A stretch of 64,000 bases of DNA from NCBI GenBank assembly GCA_030272585.1, contig BSYQ01000004.1, positions 5,518,001-5,582,000 on the forward strand. The letters are read 5' to 3'. Source of the stretch: Bryopsis sp. KO-2023. Its lineage: Eukaryota > Chlorophyta > Ulvophyceae > Bryopsidales > Bryopsidaceae. Shown here one piece after another: positions 11,323-22,748 of the stretch (position 1 is the stretch's first letter; every line of letters begins with the position of its first letter). A program made the translations under genes and the position numbers. The notes beneath the pieces were generated by a model, which did no database searches, was not told the DNA's origin, and saw only the letters and a program-made list of their open reading frames with translations.

Positions 11323-14300
11323 TCACATCCACCCCAAAGACCGAAACAGAATCCCCAAAATGATCGCAAATATCGCCAGAATCAAGGCCGTCTTCCCCAT
11401 CAGGAAATCCTTAGTCTTTTTCATGGCAGAGGCACCGGACTGCACCACTCCGGCAGCCTTCACCATCATTTCCACCTGGCCTTCGCTCATCTTCGAGAAC
11501 CCCCTGGCCATTTCTTTGGCTTTCTCCTTATCGGCACACATCCCGCTCGAAACGCACATGTCTGCCAGGGCATCCTGGTCCATGGATTTCATCATTTTGA
11601 ACATGCTTCTTACCATGGTGGGATTCGAACCCATGCCAGCGAGGGAGGGGGTGCCTCCCCCGGACTGCATGGTGGCGGCCATTTTCGACATTTCGGCCAT
11701 CTCTTCTGGGGAAATTTGGGACATCATGCTGGTTGCAGCTTTCATCATTTCTGGAGAGAAATTTGGCATGCCTGGCATCGAAGGCTGAAAAAACCCACCC
11801 AAAGTGACTCAGAATTTTGCTTTTCTGGAGAATGGCAGGCTTCTTGTCTTATGATCCCAACCCGCTGGCAATATGTTCAGAATCGCTTGAAAAGCACAAG
11901 AGCTCCAGAAGGAACCCAGCAAACAGACGAAGTGTCGATTTTTTGATTTTTTTTCAAATCCACATAGAGCTTACCAGTTCAGGGCTGAAAACGGATCCAG
12001 ATTAAAAAAAATCGGATATAAAATGAGCATTTTGCTTCTCTTTACTTTTTGCACGTCATTCAATTAGAAATGCAATAGGAGAATAATTATATACAGTGCA
12101 TTCCGCTTATTATGCCGTCGGCTACTGTAGCCCGCCGTCTTCTAGAGCAAAATCGTCAGGAACGGAATTTTCAGGGGGTGGGGTGGGTCGTTTAATCAAT
12201 CTGGATTTCGGGTAATAAATCAAGGTGCTCGCGAATTTCCAACAAGAATCGTCAAACGAGAGGACGCGCGGTAGAAAGGGAATGCGAAACAGTCGAACAA
12301 AACGAACGTAATACAAAATTGTCAAATTTTTGTATGTTTTTGGACGTCATATTTGTTGCGATGGTAGTCGAACTGGAGCGCAGAGGCTATGAAAATATGG
12401 AGGAGTACGAGAATGCCCAAGACGGCGTCATGGCGTTCCTTCGACAGCAGTTGAAGCGCCAGGGCACTATTAAGGAGTTTTTTAGAGTTGATTCGACTGA
12501 GGACGCGTCTAGGAAAGAGGAAATGTCGGATTCCGTATTGTAAATCTGTCGCGTATTAAATCAAAAAAGTCGCCGCCCGAATGTGTTGGATTAAGCGGAA
12601 TGCATTGTCTATAGAATAGGGGAGGTTGGGTGTATGGAGTTTGAATTACCATCGTCATATTTTGGCGTTCCTCCGCTGTGGAGCTGGAGATCTCTGAAGT
12701 GGTGGCTGCATCTCCACCTCCACTGGGACTCGACCTGTGGAAATTTTTCTTAAATTTATTTTTTTAATTTAAAAAATAGCCAAAGTAAGCAATTTCTCAA
12801 ATGGGATTTATTGCTTGTTGCATGCGAAAAACACAGCACCATCATCAGTGAATACAGGTCCAGAAGCAAAAATATGCATACGAAAAATGGGTGTGTCGAA
12901 TTACAGTGAAACTGCTTACCAGGCATATAATATATTTTCTCTTTACTGTTTTTACTTTCTTTTCTTTTTTCTTCGAGAAAAAAGGGCGGGAGGGGGGGGG
13001 GGGTGATTAGTCAATATTCACAAGAAAGTGGTCCTGAAGCGCTGTGCTTTTTTTCAAACCACCATTCATATACATAGATATTCACATAATAGTTTTTATT
13101 CATGGATACTCACACCATGGTTTCGAAAAGGCGTATGGCGTTGAACATCTTTCAACATTTTACTGACCTGGACTCCTGTTGTTGCTTTCGAGTGGTGCTA
13201 GTTCGTGCAGCAATTTTCGCCAGTTCCTCGATTTTGTCCGAATCCATTTCCGCGAAAGATTTTGCGGCAGTCTCCGCCATTTCGGGCGTCAGCTTGAACC
13301 CGGGGGGTGCTCCGCTTTGTTGAGCCAACTTATCCAGTTCTTCTTGTGGAATTTTTGACAACATCTGGGCCTGCTCCTTGAGCAAATCTGGATTATTCTG
13401 AAATGATCGAAAAAAGGGGGAAAACTTAAGAACATGGAGGTAAAAAATGATGTTTTTTTTTTCAACTCCCGATTTTTCCAGAAAGCTTCATGGAGATTCT
13501 TCAATCAAAATGCATCGATGCTGTAAGAGGAGCCCTGTACAGAAACACGCTTTTCCTGGAGCAGTTTTTTTTGGTTTTCTGAAGAAACTGGCACACATGG
13601 ATCATTATAAATAAAGCAAGAGGATGGATGCAAAATCATGGGAAAAATTAGAATTATTTTATAGTACAAAACAGCAAATCGGCTTGGTCTCCCCCTCTGT
13701 TCCTTTTTCCACTTTTTTTTAGGCTTTTTTATGTGTTTTTTTTCAACCCCCCCCCCCCCCCACACCTGTTAGGGCAGGGATGTTAGAGACAAAAAACAAA
13801 CCAAAAGAAAAACACTCACTCGATACATTTTTGCTACGGCCTCTGCATCTGGCCCGTCGGCGTCAAACCCTTGCGAAGAAGTTGCAGGAGGAGTTGCTGC
13901 TGGGCCCCCCCCATCTCTGCCTCCGGCAGGCATGCTGCCAGCCATCCCGGCCATCATTTCCAAAGTCTTGGGATCCATGGTAGACATCATGCTTTGCGCA
14001 GCCCGCACCATATCTGGCGAAATGTTCAGGCCGGTGCTCTTACCCTGACACCATCCACACATTCCCACGCAGTCAGAAAAAGCCAAAAAAAAAACATCCG
14101 CATTCTAATTGCTTTAATGAATACCTTCATATATCTATCTAGAGATATATATGCATTTTTTTTTGTTGAAGCCGCAGCCATGGAATCAAATTTTACCGCA
14201 ACATTGGTCCAAATTACAATTCAGATGTGGAAAATGAACCCTAAAAAACCCGATAGAAGCCGGATTAGACTATGTTGAAGCTACTCATGACTAAGCTCAC

Positions 14301-16677
14301 CATTTTGACTAGATCCTCATCCCGCATTTGTGCCATTCGGTCGGCGGTTTGCTTCAAGACGTCAGGATTTTGTCGAATCATGTCTGCAGTTTGGCGCATT
14401 CTCTCAGGATCGACCGAGGGCATCGTTCCAGGGAAGGAAGTCGAGGGCTGAGGCCCCTCTGAGTGGTTGATTTCGGAACGGGGTCTGACCTGAATAACAA
14501 AACAAAGAAACCCATCCATCAGCAACCGCACGAACACCCAACTGTAGTTTTTGGAGTTGGACAAATATATGCCATTGAAGAAAAAAAAAATTCAAACAGA
14601 ACGGTTTTGAAAAGAAAAAGGAAAGAGCATACATCTGGTAATGACCGAAATCGAAATTGCCTGCCTCCGATGGCAAAAATTAATTCCGACTAAAGAAAAA
14701 GTTCTGGCAAAAAGAAGTTCTTTCAGAATACCTTTCACAAAATCTACATCCCCTGCACCCTGAACTCAACTGAGCGCTCATTTACCTCCGCCTCCTGTTC
14801 GGTGATATCTTCTATGACCACCCCCGAATCTGTTGCTTTGCTGGTTGGCCAGGTTTCGCTCCCGATTTCCTCCACGACGATGTTTTCTTGACCCAAACTT
14901 CGCTCCACCTCGTTTAGCTTTTCCCTCATGGCGGCTTGATCCTGGTCGTCCAAAGACAGCTCCAAAGCTTTCCGCAGATCGTCTCTGGCTGGCTGTAATT
15001 TTTGGAGGCCTTTGTAAGCTTGCCCCCGGCGGTACAAGGCTTTCACGTTGCCATTGTCCTCTAAAAAAGAAAATAAAAATAAATAAATAATGAAAAAAAG
15101 GGCAAAAAAAAAGGAATCAACCTATATGATTCTTCAACCATATTCTGTTGTTGTTGTTTTTTCCCTTCTCCGTTTCGTATTTTACTGCTTACAGCTTTGC
15201 ACTTTTTTTTTTGGGGGGGGGGAGGGGGAGCATCCATCCGAATTCCAAAATGGAGGAATCCCTAACTCGATAATTTTTTTTTGTCTCAATTTTTTGAAAA
15301 GATTTTGTTATAATCAAAATGATAACCTTTTTTTTTTTTCCTTGGGTGGGGGAAGGTTGACTAAGGGAAAAAAAAACAGTGTTTCGATAATCACCTTGCA
15401 AAACGTCGGTGCATTCAGAGACACACCGATCGAACTGGTTCAATTTCAGATGGCAGCTGGCCATGTTGAGCGCACATATCCGCCTCAATTTATTAGCCTC
15501 GGCTCCAGCCCCAGGCTTGATGTTTGATTTCGCTCTGCTGTATTTCTCGATCGCCCCCGCATAATTTCCACTCTTGTGGAGTCGATTTCCCTCCTCTTTC
15601 AGAGACAGCGAACCCTGTAGACCCCCCCCAAAAAAAAAAATAAATAAAAATAAATAAATAAATAAAAACCCCATAAATTTCCCAGACAGCTTTATTAATA
15701 GTTCATGTCTAGCTCTCTAACCCAAAGGTAGCCTAAGAAGAAACTGATTCAAGAACCACCAGGGAAAAAAAAAGAACGCTGACCAGAATTGCATGGGTAA
15801 TCCCAGAAAAAATCGCTTCTTCGAATCGCTTTTCCAACCAAACATAATGTGAAAAAAATCCCCTCATGAAGAGCCTTGAGATGTTCCAGAAAAGTGCCAG
15901 GAAAATGTAATATATATGCACATATATAAACATATTTTTTTATTTTTTTTTCCGCAACTCACTTTGTAGACATAATCCTGGTGTGCTTGGAATTGCGAAT
16001 CGATGTTTTGGGATCTGTCTGAAAAAGTGTTGGGATCCATGGAATTGATGCGGCTGTTCATGCTGTCCCAATCGTTGTCTGACATGGAGCTCATCTGACT
16101 CATGGCAGCTTGCATCATGTCAGGACTGATGTTGCCCATTTGCTGCTGCAACTTCGACATCTGATTATCATATATGAAAAAAAGTTTTTTTTATAAATCT
16201 TTTTTGAATATATATTTGCAGTTACTAAATCGATACTGCTGGGTTCTTTTTCGAAAAAGAACCCAGCAAGACAGTCATTTTCTACTCATGATTTTCACAA
16301 AGCACACCTGATTTTGGTTTAAGATATTGCTTTCTAACACATTATGTTTTGGTCATATGGCCACCCACTCCCATTACAAACAGCCTTTTTATATATATGT
16401 ATACTAATATATTTTATGTACATATATAATATATAAATATATTATATATATTAATATCGCAAACCCGACACTCACCTGCTCGGGCGTCATTCGCCCCTGT
16501 TGGCACGACGAAAAAAAAACACACAGACAAACAAAGGATCTCAGAATTCTTCCACCACGAAAATTAACACCAGGAAAGACACGGTCCCCCTCTCAACAAG
16601 CGTTCCAAAAAACAGCCCTTCAGAAAAACTTTACCCACCAGTTGCTCCATAGCGACCTGAGCAGCTTTGGGATTCAT
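11323..16677 (-). CDS. OEP61/TPR7-like TPR chaperone receptor, tail-anchored
   Basis: Resembles plant OEP61/TPR7, a chaperone-binding TPR receptor on chloroplast outer envelope and ER membranes. Ten exons keep phase: 16677-16639, 16496-16476, 16160-15963, 15614-15395, 15060-14786, 14489-14301, 14044-13820, 13397-13168, 12734-12650, 11784-11323, giving 647 aa (the Arabidopsis protein is near 590). N-terminal Met-rich helices (GRMTPEQMSKLQQQM) precede a TPR block at about 88-205 (KEEGNRLHKSGNYAGAIEKY, then NVKALYRRGQAYKGLQ). Then come repeated Met/Pro/Glu-rich modules of the form SPEMM..A..MM (about 270-560) and a C-terminal hydrophobic anchor ALILAIFAIILGILF, as in a tail-anchored protein. Exon 2 is only 21 nt. 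Intron 9 carries a pogo-like miniature element and intron 3 a dispersed repeat. It is divergent from the GDSL esterase gene. Confidence 0.88.
12093..12608. mobile_element. pogo/Tigger-like miniature DNA transposon
   Basis: About 515 bp in intron 9 of the OEP61-like gene. Its ends are near-perfect inverted repeats: CAGTGCATTCCGCTTA on the left, and the complement of TAAGCGGAATGCATTG on the right, one mismatch in about 16. The ends abut TA-rich sequence, fitting a TA target. A plus-strand open frame (12319-12543) ends in a Gln/Lys-rich TIKEFF-type stretch that recalls pogo-class transposase tails, but no DDE catalytic core remains. I infer an internally deleted, non-autonomous copy. It is GC-richer than the surrounding intron. 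Confidence 0.65.
15701..15838 (-). repeat. Dispersed repeat family, copy C (5' part)
   Basis: Matches the 5' two-thirds of copy B, including CAATTCTGGTCAGCGT, TCTTCTTAGG and GAGCTAGACATGAACT, then stops. It is in intron 3 of the OEP61-like gene, in the same orientation as the gene. Confidence 0.7.
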
Positions 16678-17659
16678 GGCAACGAGTTTTTTTTTTCCCT
16701 CGCAATGAAAGCAGTCGCTGCGAAAAAAGAAATGACCGGTTTCGTTTCTTCGGTTCTTTTTTTTTTCAAGTTTTTGCCAAGGAGACGTCGGTCGACGAAA
16801 CGCTTTGAAGAACGCAACCCGTATATGTTTTTTTTTCTAAAAGGGTTCAATTTTTTTCGAGTTGTGCGTTGGGGAAGGTTCCTTGTGCGAGGGCAGTCAG
16901 ACGGACAAGAGAATCGTGTCGCATCAAACGCTCGAAGATTTGCTCATCATTACTGGAAGAAAAATCAAATCAAATCAAATCAAATCAAATCAAATCAAAT
17001 CAAATCAAATCAAATCAAATCAAATCAAATCAAATCAAATCAAATCAAATCAAATCAAATCAAATCAAATCAAATCAAATCAAATCAAATCAAATCAAAT
17101 CAAATCAAATCAAATCAAATCAAATCAAACCTGGTTACACACAAAGAAGCCGCTCGTTGAAGAAAAACGATTCAACTTCGCATGGGGTGTTCTGTTCGCA
17201 AAAAAAAATTAAAATCCTGTCTTCTGTTTTTTTTTTTGGCAGAGTGGCATCTCCTTCACAATGCAATTCGATGTTTGTTTGTTTTGTTTGTTCTGTTTTA
17301 GCCTGATTCGTTGGAACGAAGAGGATGTTTGAACAGAATTTGTTACAAAATTCAAACAACTTTTCACAGAAAAACAGGACACTGGCTTTACACCACATCC
17401 TTTATTAAAAACAATGAAAAAAAAAGAAAAAAAACCGATGAAAGGAGGGAGGGGTGGCTCCACCATTTGTATTTGTGTTATTCTTGCATGCTGGGGGGGG
17501 GGAGGTGGCCTCCATTTTTCTCTTTTTCTAGTCAGGTTGATTGATTGATGGATGGAGACACCTCCCAAACAGAAACCAACCAGAAAAAAAACACACACAC
17601 ACACCGCATAAATTTCGTGAATTCCTGAACTCTGTGTCAAGTCCCCGATTCCAAAACGG
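16678..17659. promoter_or_regulatory. Divergent promoter region with pentanucleotide array
   Basis: About 980 bp between the start codons of two genes transcribed away from each other (OEP61-like leftward, GDSL esterase rightward), so it must carry both promoters. It contains a long AAATC array and several T-runs. No TATA element can be assigned with confidence. Confidence 0.5.
16962..17129. repeat. (AAATC)n microsatellite, about 33 units
   Basis: An uninterrupted pentanucleotide array of about 33 identical units. Because the unit is not a multiple of three, all three forward frames stay open through it and give a repetitive IKSNQ peptide, which is an artefact. Its perfection implies a young or length-unstable tract. 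Confidence 0.97.
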
Positions 17660-18830
17660 ATGTTGCCAAATCAGATATTCAGCGGCAACAGGGCGAAATT
17701 CGTTCTCTTTGGCGACAGCCTCACGCAAACATCTTTCTCGCCGGGAGGATGGGGCAATCTCCTGGCCGATCATTACGCCAGACAGGTGAACATGCATATT
17801 TATTTGCTGTTATGTGGTGACGTCCCCCGCAACAGCGCAGAACGATGACGACGTCTCGTTGGAAGTCTGCACGTTTTGCTTTCCTGCCCTGGCGCGCGTG
17901 AGTGAGTGAGTGCCGTTTTTCGTCAGGTCGACGTCGTGAGCAGAGGGCTGAGCGGATACAACACTCGATGGGCGAAGCATATACTTCCCGTGGTGTTCGC
18001 TGAAACTCAGGCGCCTCCACCAGACCTGGTGACGGTCTTTTTCGGAGCTAACGACGCCGCCTTAGCCGATGGGCCGGAGTAAGCGGCTGGGGTGCAATAT
18101 CTATGAAATCCAAGCAAGGGGTGTCACGTTCCTCACAATCATGACTGGTTCGTGACGTCACTAGACGTCACTAGACGTCACCGGACGTCACCGATTCTTG
18201 CCCGAAGATTGGGAAAAAAAAGTATTAGCGTTACAATCAATACTCTTGGTCATCAAATCTTTTCTTTATTTTTATTTTTTTATTTTTTGATTGGGCAGTG
18301 CCAGGCAGCACGTTCCTCTGGATGAGTATAAATCGAACCTCGAAGCAATCGTGCGCCATGTCGAAAAGATGAAGTCGAAACACGCTGTTCTAATAACACC
18401 CCCACCGGTCGATGGAGCAGCATGGGCAAATCATCATGGATCTACCCAAGTGAGGTTAAACATAAACATAAATAGGAAAGCAAAACTACAGAATGAGGCG
18501 AAAAAACTTTCACTGGGATTTTTCGCAGAATGTGTGTATGTGTGCTGTGGAGGTGTCGAAAATTATTTAGTTAATTTGCAACCAAATTCTCTGTTCAATT
18601 TAGGTTGAGCGCTTTATTATTAATCGATCGATGTCAATTTTCTTGAATTATTATTATTTAATTATTTTTTTGTCCAGACCTCAAGAAAATACGTAGTCAA
18701 TCTATTATCTAGTCACCGTTCCTTTCTGATGCGGTTTCAAAAAATCTCCGGATAGCATCAACAATACATATTTTAATTTATGTTTATTTATATTATATTA
18801 TATACGAGTATATCACCCCCCCCCCCAAAA

Positions 18831-18861
<31 letters not shown>

Positions 18862-19679
18862 TATCCTTCAGCGTCTGTAATGTTTTCATATGTGTTCTTT
18901 TTACTTTTTTTTACTTTTTTTTCCAGGGGGGAAATCCCGAGGGACCGGACAGATGTTCCGAAGAAACCGAAAAATATGCATCGGCATGCATCTCTGTGGG
19001 GGAAAAAATGGGATATCCGGTGCTGGATTTGTTTTCGTTGCTCGGGGGAAAAGCCGATTGGGAAAAGCATCTCTGCGACGGCCTGCATTTCAATCAGAAG
19101 GGCCACCAGTTCGTTTTCGAAATGTTGCTGGCTCTACTGAGGGAGAAATTTGAAGATCTGAGGTGACAACACACCACATCATTTTTTGGAATAATAAAAT
19201 AGATTTTGTATTGTATTTTATTATTATTTATTTGTTTTGAGGAGGGGTGAGGGGAGCGAAAAATACCACTACTGCTGGGTCGAAATTTTGTTACAGAGAA
19301 AAAACAAAAAAACAAAAAAAACAATACAACAAACAAGGCCCCCCCCCCCCGAAAAAATTGAATAAAATAAGAAAAGAAAAAATAATAAAACATGACTTTG
19401 TTTTAAAAAAAGAAAAAAACATTGTGCATGTCTGAACGAGTGTCAAGTTAATTCCTTGGTTTTTTAATTTTTTTTTATCAGTGGTTTTTTTAGTTATGAT
19501 TCGTGATGTTGTTTTGGTCCCCCCCCCCTCTCAGTATTTTACTGATTCAGATGATCAAATAATTTTTCAATTTTTTTTTTTAATTTTCCAGGTCAGAAAA
19601 CATGCCCCTGGATTTTCCACTGCATTCAGACATCGACCATCTCAATTTCGCCTCTTCCCTTTCCATCAGGAAATCCTGA
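17660..19679 (+). CDS. GDSL esterase, isoamyl-acetate-hydrolase type
   Basis: SGNH/GDSL hydrolase of the IAH1-like family, hydrolysing small esters. Five exons keep phase: 17660-17785, 17927-18078, 18299-18449, 18927-19162 and 19592-19679, giving 250 aa, the family's usual size. Block I is [10 protein letters not shown] with the nucleophile Ser20. Block II Gly lies in [10 protein letters not shown], block III is FFGANDA (Asn84), and block V is [10 protein letters not shown] (Asp194, His197), so the full catalytic set is present. The final small exon was needed: reading on at 19163 gives a stop, whereas splicing there adds [15 protein letters not shown], which matches the conserved C-terminal motif of plant and fungal relatives. 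No signal peptide, so probably cytosolic. Intron 2 contains a 10-bp tandem repeat with CRE-like cores. Confidence 0.9.
18151..18190. repeat. Four tandem 10-bp units with ACGTCA core
   Basis: Four head-to-tail units, (CGT/CTA/CCG)GACGTCA with small changes, in intron 2 of the esterase gene. GACGTCA is the core recognised by many bZIP factors, so an intronic control element is possible. It could equally be a short tandem duplication with no function. Confidence 0.7.
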
Positions 19680-20915
19680 CCTCAAGGGCTCCCCCTTGTT
19701 TTCTTATTTTTAAAAATTGTCCTTAAAATTTTTGGAAATTTAGTTGAAAAAAAAAGCTGTTGAATTATTTTATGGGATGTGAAAGAGACATCTACAAGAT
19801 GAACTTCTTTTTCTTTAAACTGGATGGGTTTTTTTTCGTCAAAGAAGCAGGGCCCGATGTCAATTTGCTTGGAAAAATGCAATCAAAGATAATCAACCTT
19901 GACCCCACAATTTTTGAAAAATAATAATAACAAAAAAAAACCCATGAAAAAGCAATTCACATAGGATACAAAAACCTGGCGTGTTTTTCCCTCATTGAAA
20001 AGACATTTTTCCTGGCATGGTTTGGAGCTGCAAGTTTTTGCCACAATGCAATGATTGCCCCCCCCAAAAAAAAGAGAGAAAAAAGAGAAAATGACCTTGA
20101 GTCATTGGACCAAAGGTCGACCATTTCATTCGGCTGACCTGGAGCAACGAACAGGATGGATTTTCAAAAATTCCTCTCCCCCCTAACCCCAGGCAGCACC
20201 ACCCTCAAAAAAAGCTATGCCATTGGAAAAATATTGGAATCCATCTTTCCTCATTGGTATGAGCTGAACGTTTTTTAAACAACTTTTTAAAGAAACGAGA
20301 AATGGAAATAAATGGATATGAGATCTACGAAACGCCGGTTGGCCACCCCCCAAACACAACAAACGGTGAAGAATAACTCAAGTTGGTGATTGATTATCGT
20401 CCAAAGACAATGGCACTCTGGTTTATTATCTGCGGATGACTGTTGTGGATATTACCATTTGCTCAACACACATGGATTAGGGGATTCGACTGGAAAGGTT
20501 TGGGGGAGCGTGGAGCGGCTGATTGGAGGTGCCTCCAGAGTTCTATGGAGGATTCTTTTTGGCTTTCAGGTAAACAAATACGTTGAGAGGTCCCTGTGCG
20601 TCTTGTGCGAACATATGAACATGTGTTTTTGTGTTGTGGGAAAAAAAAAAAAGCTGAAACGAACTCAACGTAAACGCAGGGGTTGCCCTGTTTCAGAATC
20701 AGATTGAAATTCCTTTCTCCGTCATTCGTCGCTGCTGAAACCTCTTGATTGCACCGAGCCCTTGACGGGAAAAACAAAAACAAAAAACAAAAGAGTCCAA
20801 AAGCAACGAACCTAAGTGTTTGTGTGTGTTGGAGCTGAGACGAGCAAACAACCAAGAAAAACGAAACACGATACGTTTTTTGGTTAATCCACCCCAGCCC
20901 CTGTGAAAAAAAAAG
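19680..20915. other. Spacer between esterase gene and retroelement nest
   Basis: About 1.2 kb with no convincing exon. A plus-strand frame ending at a CAG/GTAAAC donor-like site near 20573 has no start codon and no recognised content. No repeats of note. Confidence 0.45.
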
Positions 20916-21082
20916 ATTTACGGTTCCGCAGGAAGCGCGGTTCCTTTTGCGGAGTTTTAGGGTGGGATGATTGAAAGGATTGGTTGCTGAGGTGTTTTAC
21001 TGAGTTACCTTTTTGGTAGTTTGGATCTCGGTAGTTTGGGTTCTTAAGGTCACTCAGTTGGTCTTTCTTTACTCGGTTTTTC
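20916..21082 (+). repeat. Ngaro-type split repeat A1
   Basis: This 167-bp left terminal repeat appears identical to A2 near the right end. It begins ATTTACGGTTCCGCAGG and contains a short inverted repeat, TCCGCA with TGCGGA. Confidence 0.93.
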
Positions 21083-21186
21083 TGCTTTATCTTTACCCTC
21101 ACGGGCACCTGAAGTGCACCGTTTCGAACCATTCCTGGCTCAGCCAGCGTGGGGCTTGTCCCTGTATTTTTTGGTTTTATTATTTG

Positions 21187-21999
21187 ATGCCGACTGTTGA
21201 GGAAAAGATTGCTGCGTTACAAGCCCAGCTGGATTTATTGAGAGCGTCGGGAGAGCAGAGTTCCCCTCAGTCTCGTTTGGACGGGATTCTGAAGAAGTTT
21301 GCTGGATCGGCGGAGATCGCTGAGAGTTTGGAGGAGCTGTGTCTTGCTCCAGGCAGTGACCCGCCACGGGCGGCGCTAAATCCAGTAGAGGTACCAGCAG
21401 CGGCCATTTTTGGCCATTATTTCGACGTGTTGGACACAGCAGCGGGTGCTCGCGTGGGTGCTGCTCTTGGTGTGCGTTCTGGGTTCTTTGCTGAGTTTAG
21501 TTCGTGGGCGCCTGTCGTGGCGTTTGCTTTTGATTGGTTTGTCCTGTTTGCTCAATTTGCGGCGCACTCGGATCAAGGGACTGCAGTGAAGAAGGCTTTG
21601 GAACCTTTTGTATCTTCGTTTGCGCCAATTTTGGAGTTGGCAGCCAATACGTTGGAAGTACACCGTTTGCACGCAGCACACGTGAACACGCCTTTGTCGG
21701 AGGCTTTTCGGGCGGTGTCCACGTCGGTTAAATTAGCAGCGTCGTCGGGGCGTTTTGTCGGAGACACTGCGCAGGCTACGTTGAAGTCCCTGAGGGATCA
21801 ACAACAGAAAGCAGTTTTTAAAAGACAAGCAGAGGGCTCGTCGCGGAGCGGCGGGTTCAGAGGGGACTCCTCAGGAGGTTTTTCTGGTGGTCGCTTTGGT
21901 TTTCGTCAGTTTTCGCAGAGAGGCAGAGGTCGAGCGAATCCTAATTTGCAGCCGTTGGGTAATAGAGGTGGAGCACATGGGCAGAACCAAGGCTTCTAA
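21187..21999 (+). CDS. Gag-like ORF1 of the Ngaro-type element
   Basis: An open frame of 270 aa following repeat A1. An N-terminal coiled-coil-like stretch (MPTVEEKIAALQAQLDLL) leads to an Ala-rich helical middle. The tail is rich in Gly, Arg and Phe (from about residue 220), an RGG-like nucleic-acid-binding end with no CCHC knuckle. This matches the position and style of ORF1 in tyrosine-recombinase retroelements. Its base composition is GC-richer than that of the nested Ty3/gypsy element. Confidence 0.7.
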   Translation: MPTVEEKIAALQAQLDLLRASGEQSSPQSRLDGILKKFAGSAEIAESLEELCLAPGSDPPRAALNPVEVPAAAIFGHYFDVLDTAAGARVGAALGVRSGFFAEFSSWAPVVAFAFDWFVLFAQFAAHSDQGTAVKKALEPFVSSFAPILELAANTLEVHRLHAAHVNTPLSEAFRAVSTSVKLAASSGRFVGDTAQATLKSLRDQQQKAVFKRQAEGSSRSGGFRGDSSGGFSGGRFGFRQFSQRGRGRANPNLQPLGNRGGAHGQNQGF

Positions 22000-22235
22000 G
22001 GCAGCGTTGGAAATTGCGGAAGCGTTGAAGGAGCTGCGAGTTCAGGAGCGGAGTCCAAGTGATGTTGGTGGACGGAGTGCAGATTCATTCCCGGAATTTT
22101 CGGTTCAACAGAATTCGGGGAGCCCTCAAGGCGTGGCGCGAGATAGGGGCCAATCCGACGGTTCTCTCGTGGCTCGATCAGGGGGTAGTTCCGAACTGGA
22201 TTTCGTCCGAGCCGCCGAAGTTTCACCATGGCAAC

Positions 22236-22748
22236 TGATACCAGCTGCTGACGTCCAGGGACGTCAGACGTCAAAGGCGTCATGCATCTGACGTCTGTGA
22301 AGCGTCAGATGCATCCCCGGTGAATGACAGCATCCTCCCAAGGAGGTACTACTGAACTACAGCGAGGAAACCACCGTAAGAGCACAGAGTCAAGACAGTG
22401 GTTCGATCAATCAGATGAGGACTTGCGAGACTGAGGTTCTGGGTTCGAGTTTGAGTGAGAACGTGCTTTGGTCTGGGCCTGTGTGTGAGTGTGTAAGTGA
22501 GTCAGGAGTAGAACTGGCGGCTGTGAGTCAGGGTAGTGGGAGTGTTACGGGTGGTTAGTCACCCTCGGGAAAGTCGAACTGGGAGTTGAAATGATGGGAC
22601 GCTTGATGTAACCTTGCTTTTCAGTGATCTGTGGTGTGACCCCGAGTCTGTGACCCGTGCGATTTTGTGTGACCGTTCCGCCGCCGCCTCACTCTTTTCC
22701 GAGATAGGAGACGTCGCTCGCGGACGTCAGTCCTCCCGAGCGATAACA
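22236..22748 (+). repeat. Left LTR of the chromovirus
   Basis: 513 bp, TG...CA ends. Near its start are several GACGTC cores and a perfect 12-bp inverted repeat with a 9-nt loop (22282-22314). A candidate tRNA primer site follows the LTR at about 22752-22768; its complement ends in CCA. I cannot assign the tRNA. Confidence 0.95.

Noticed and set aside
11975-11984. A 10-nt GT-AG bounded microexon in OEP61-like intron 9
   Set aside because: Its length breaks phase and introduces a stop. Direct joining of the flanking exons keeps phase and gives a good repeat module.
16962-17129. Regular short repeats as a possible CRISPR-like array or repetitive protein
   Set aside because: The unit is 5 bp with no spacers and all frames are open only because of the repeat. 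It is a microsatellite.
20390-20573. Frame ending at a CAG/GTAAAC donor, as a possible NPC1 first exon left of the retroelement
   Set aside because: It has no in-frame ATG. A better signal-peptide exon with correct phase lies at 34228-34281.
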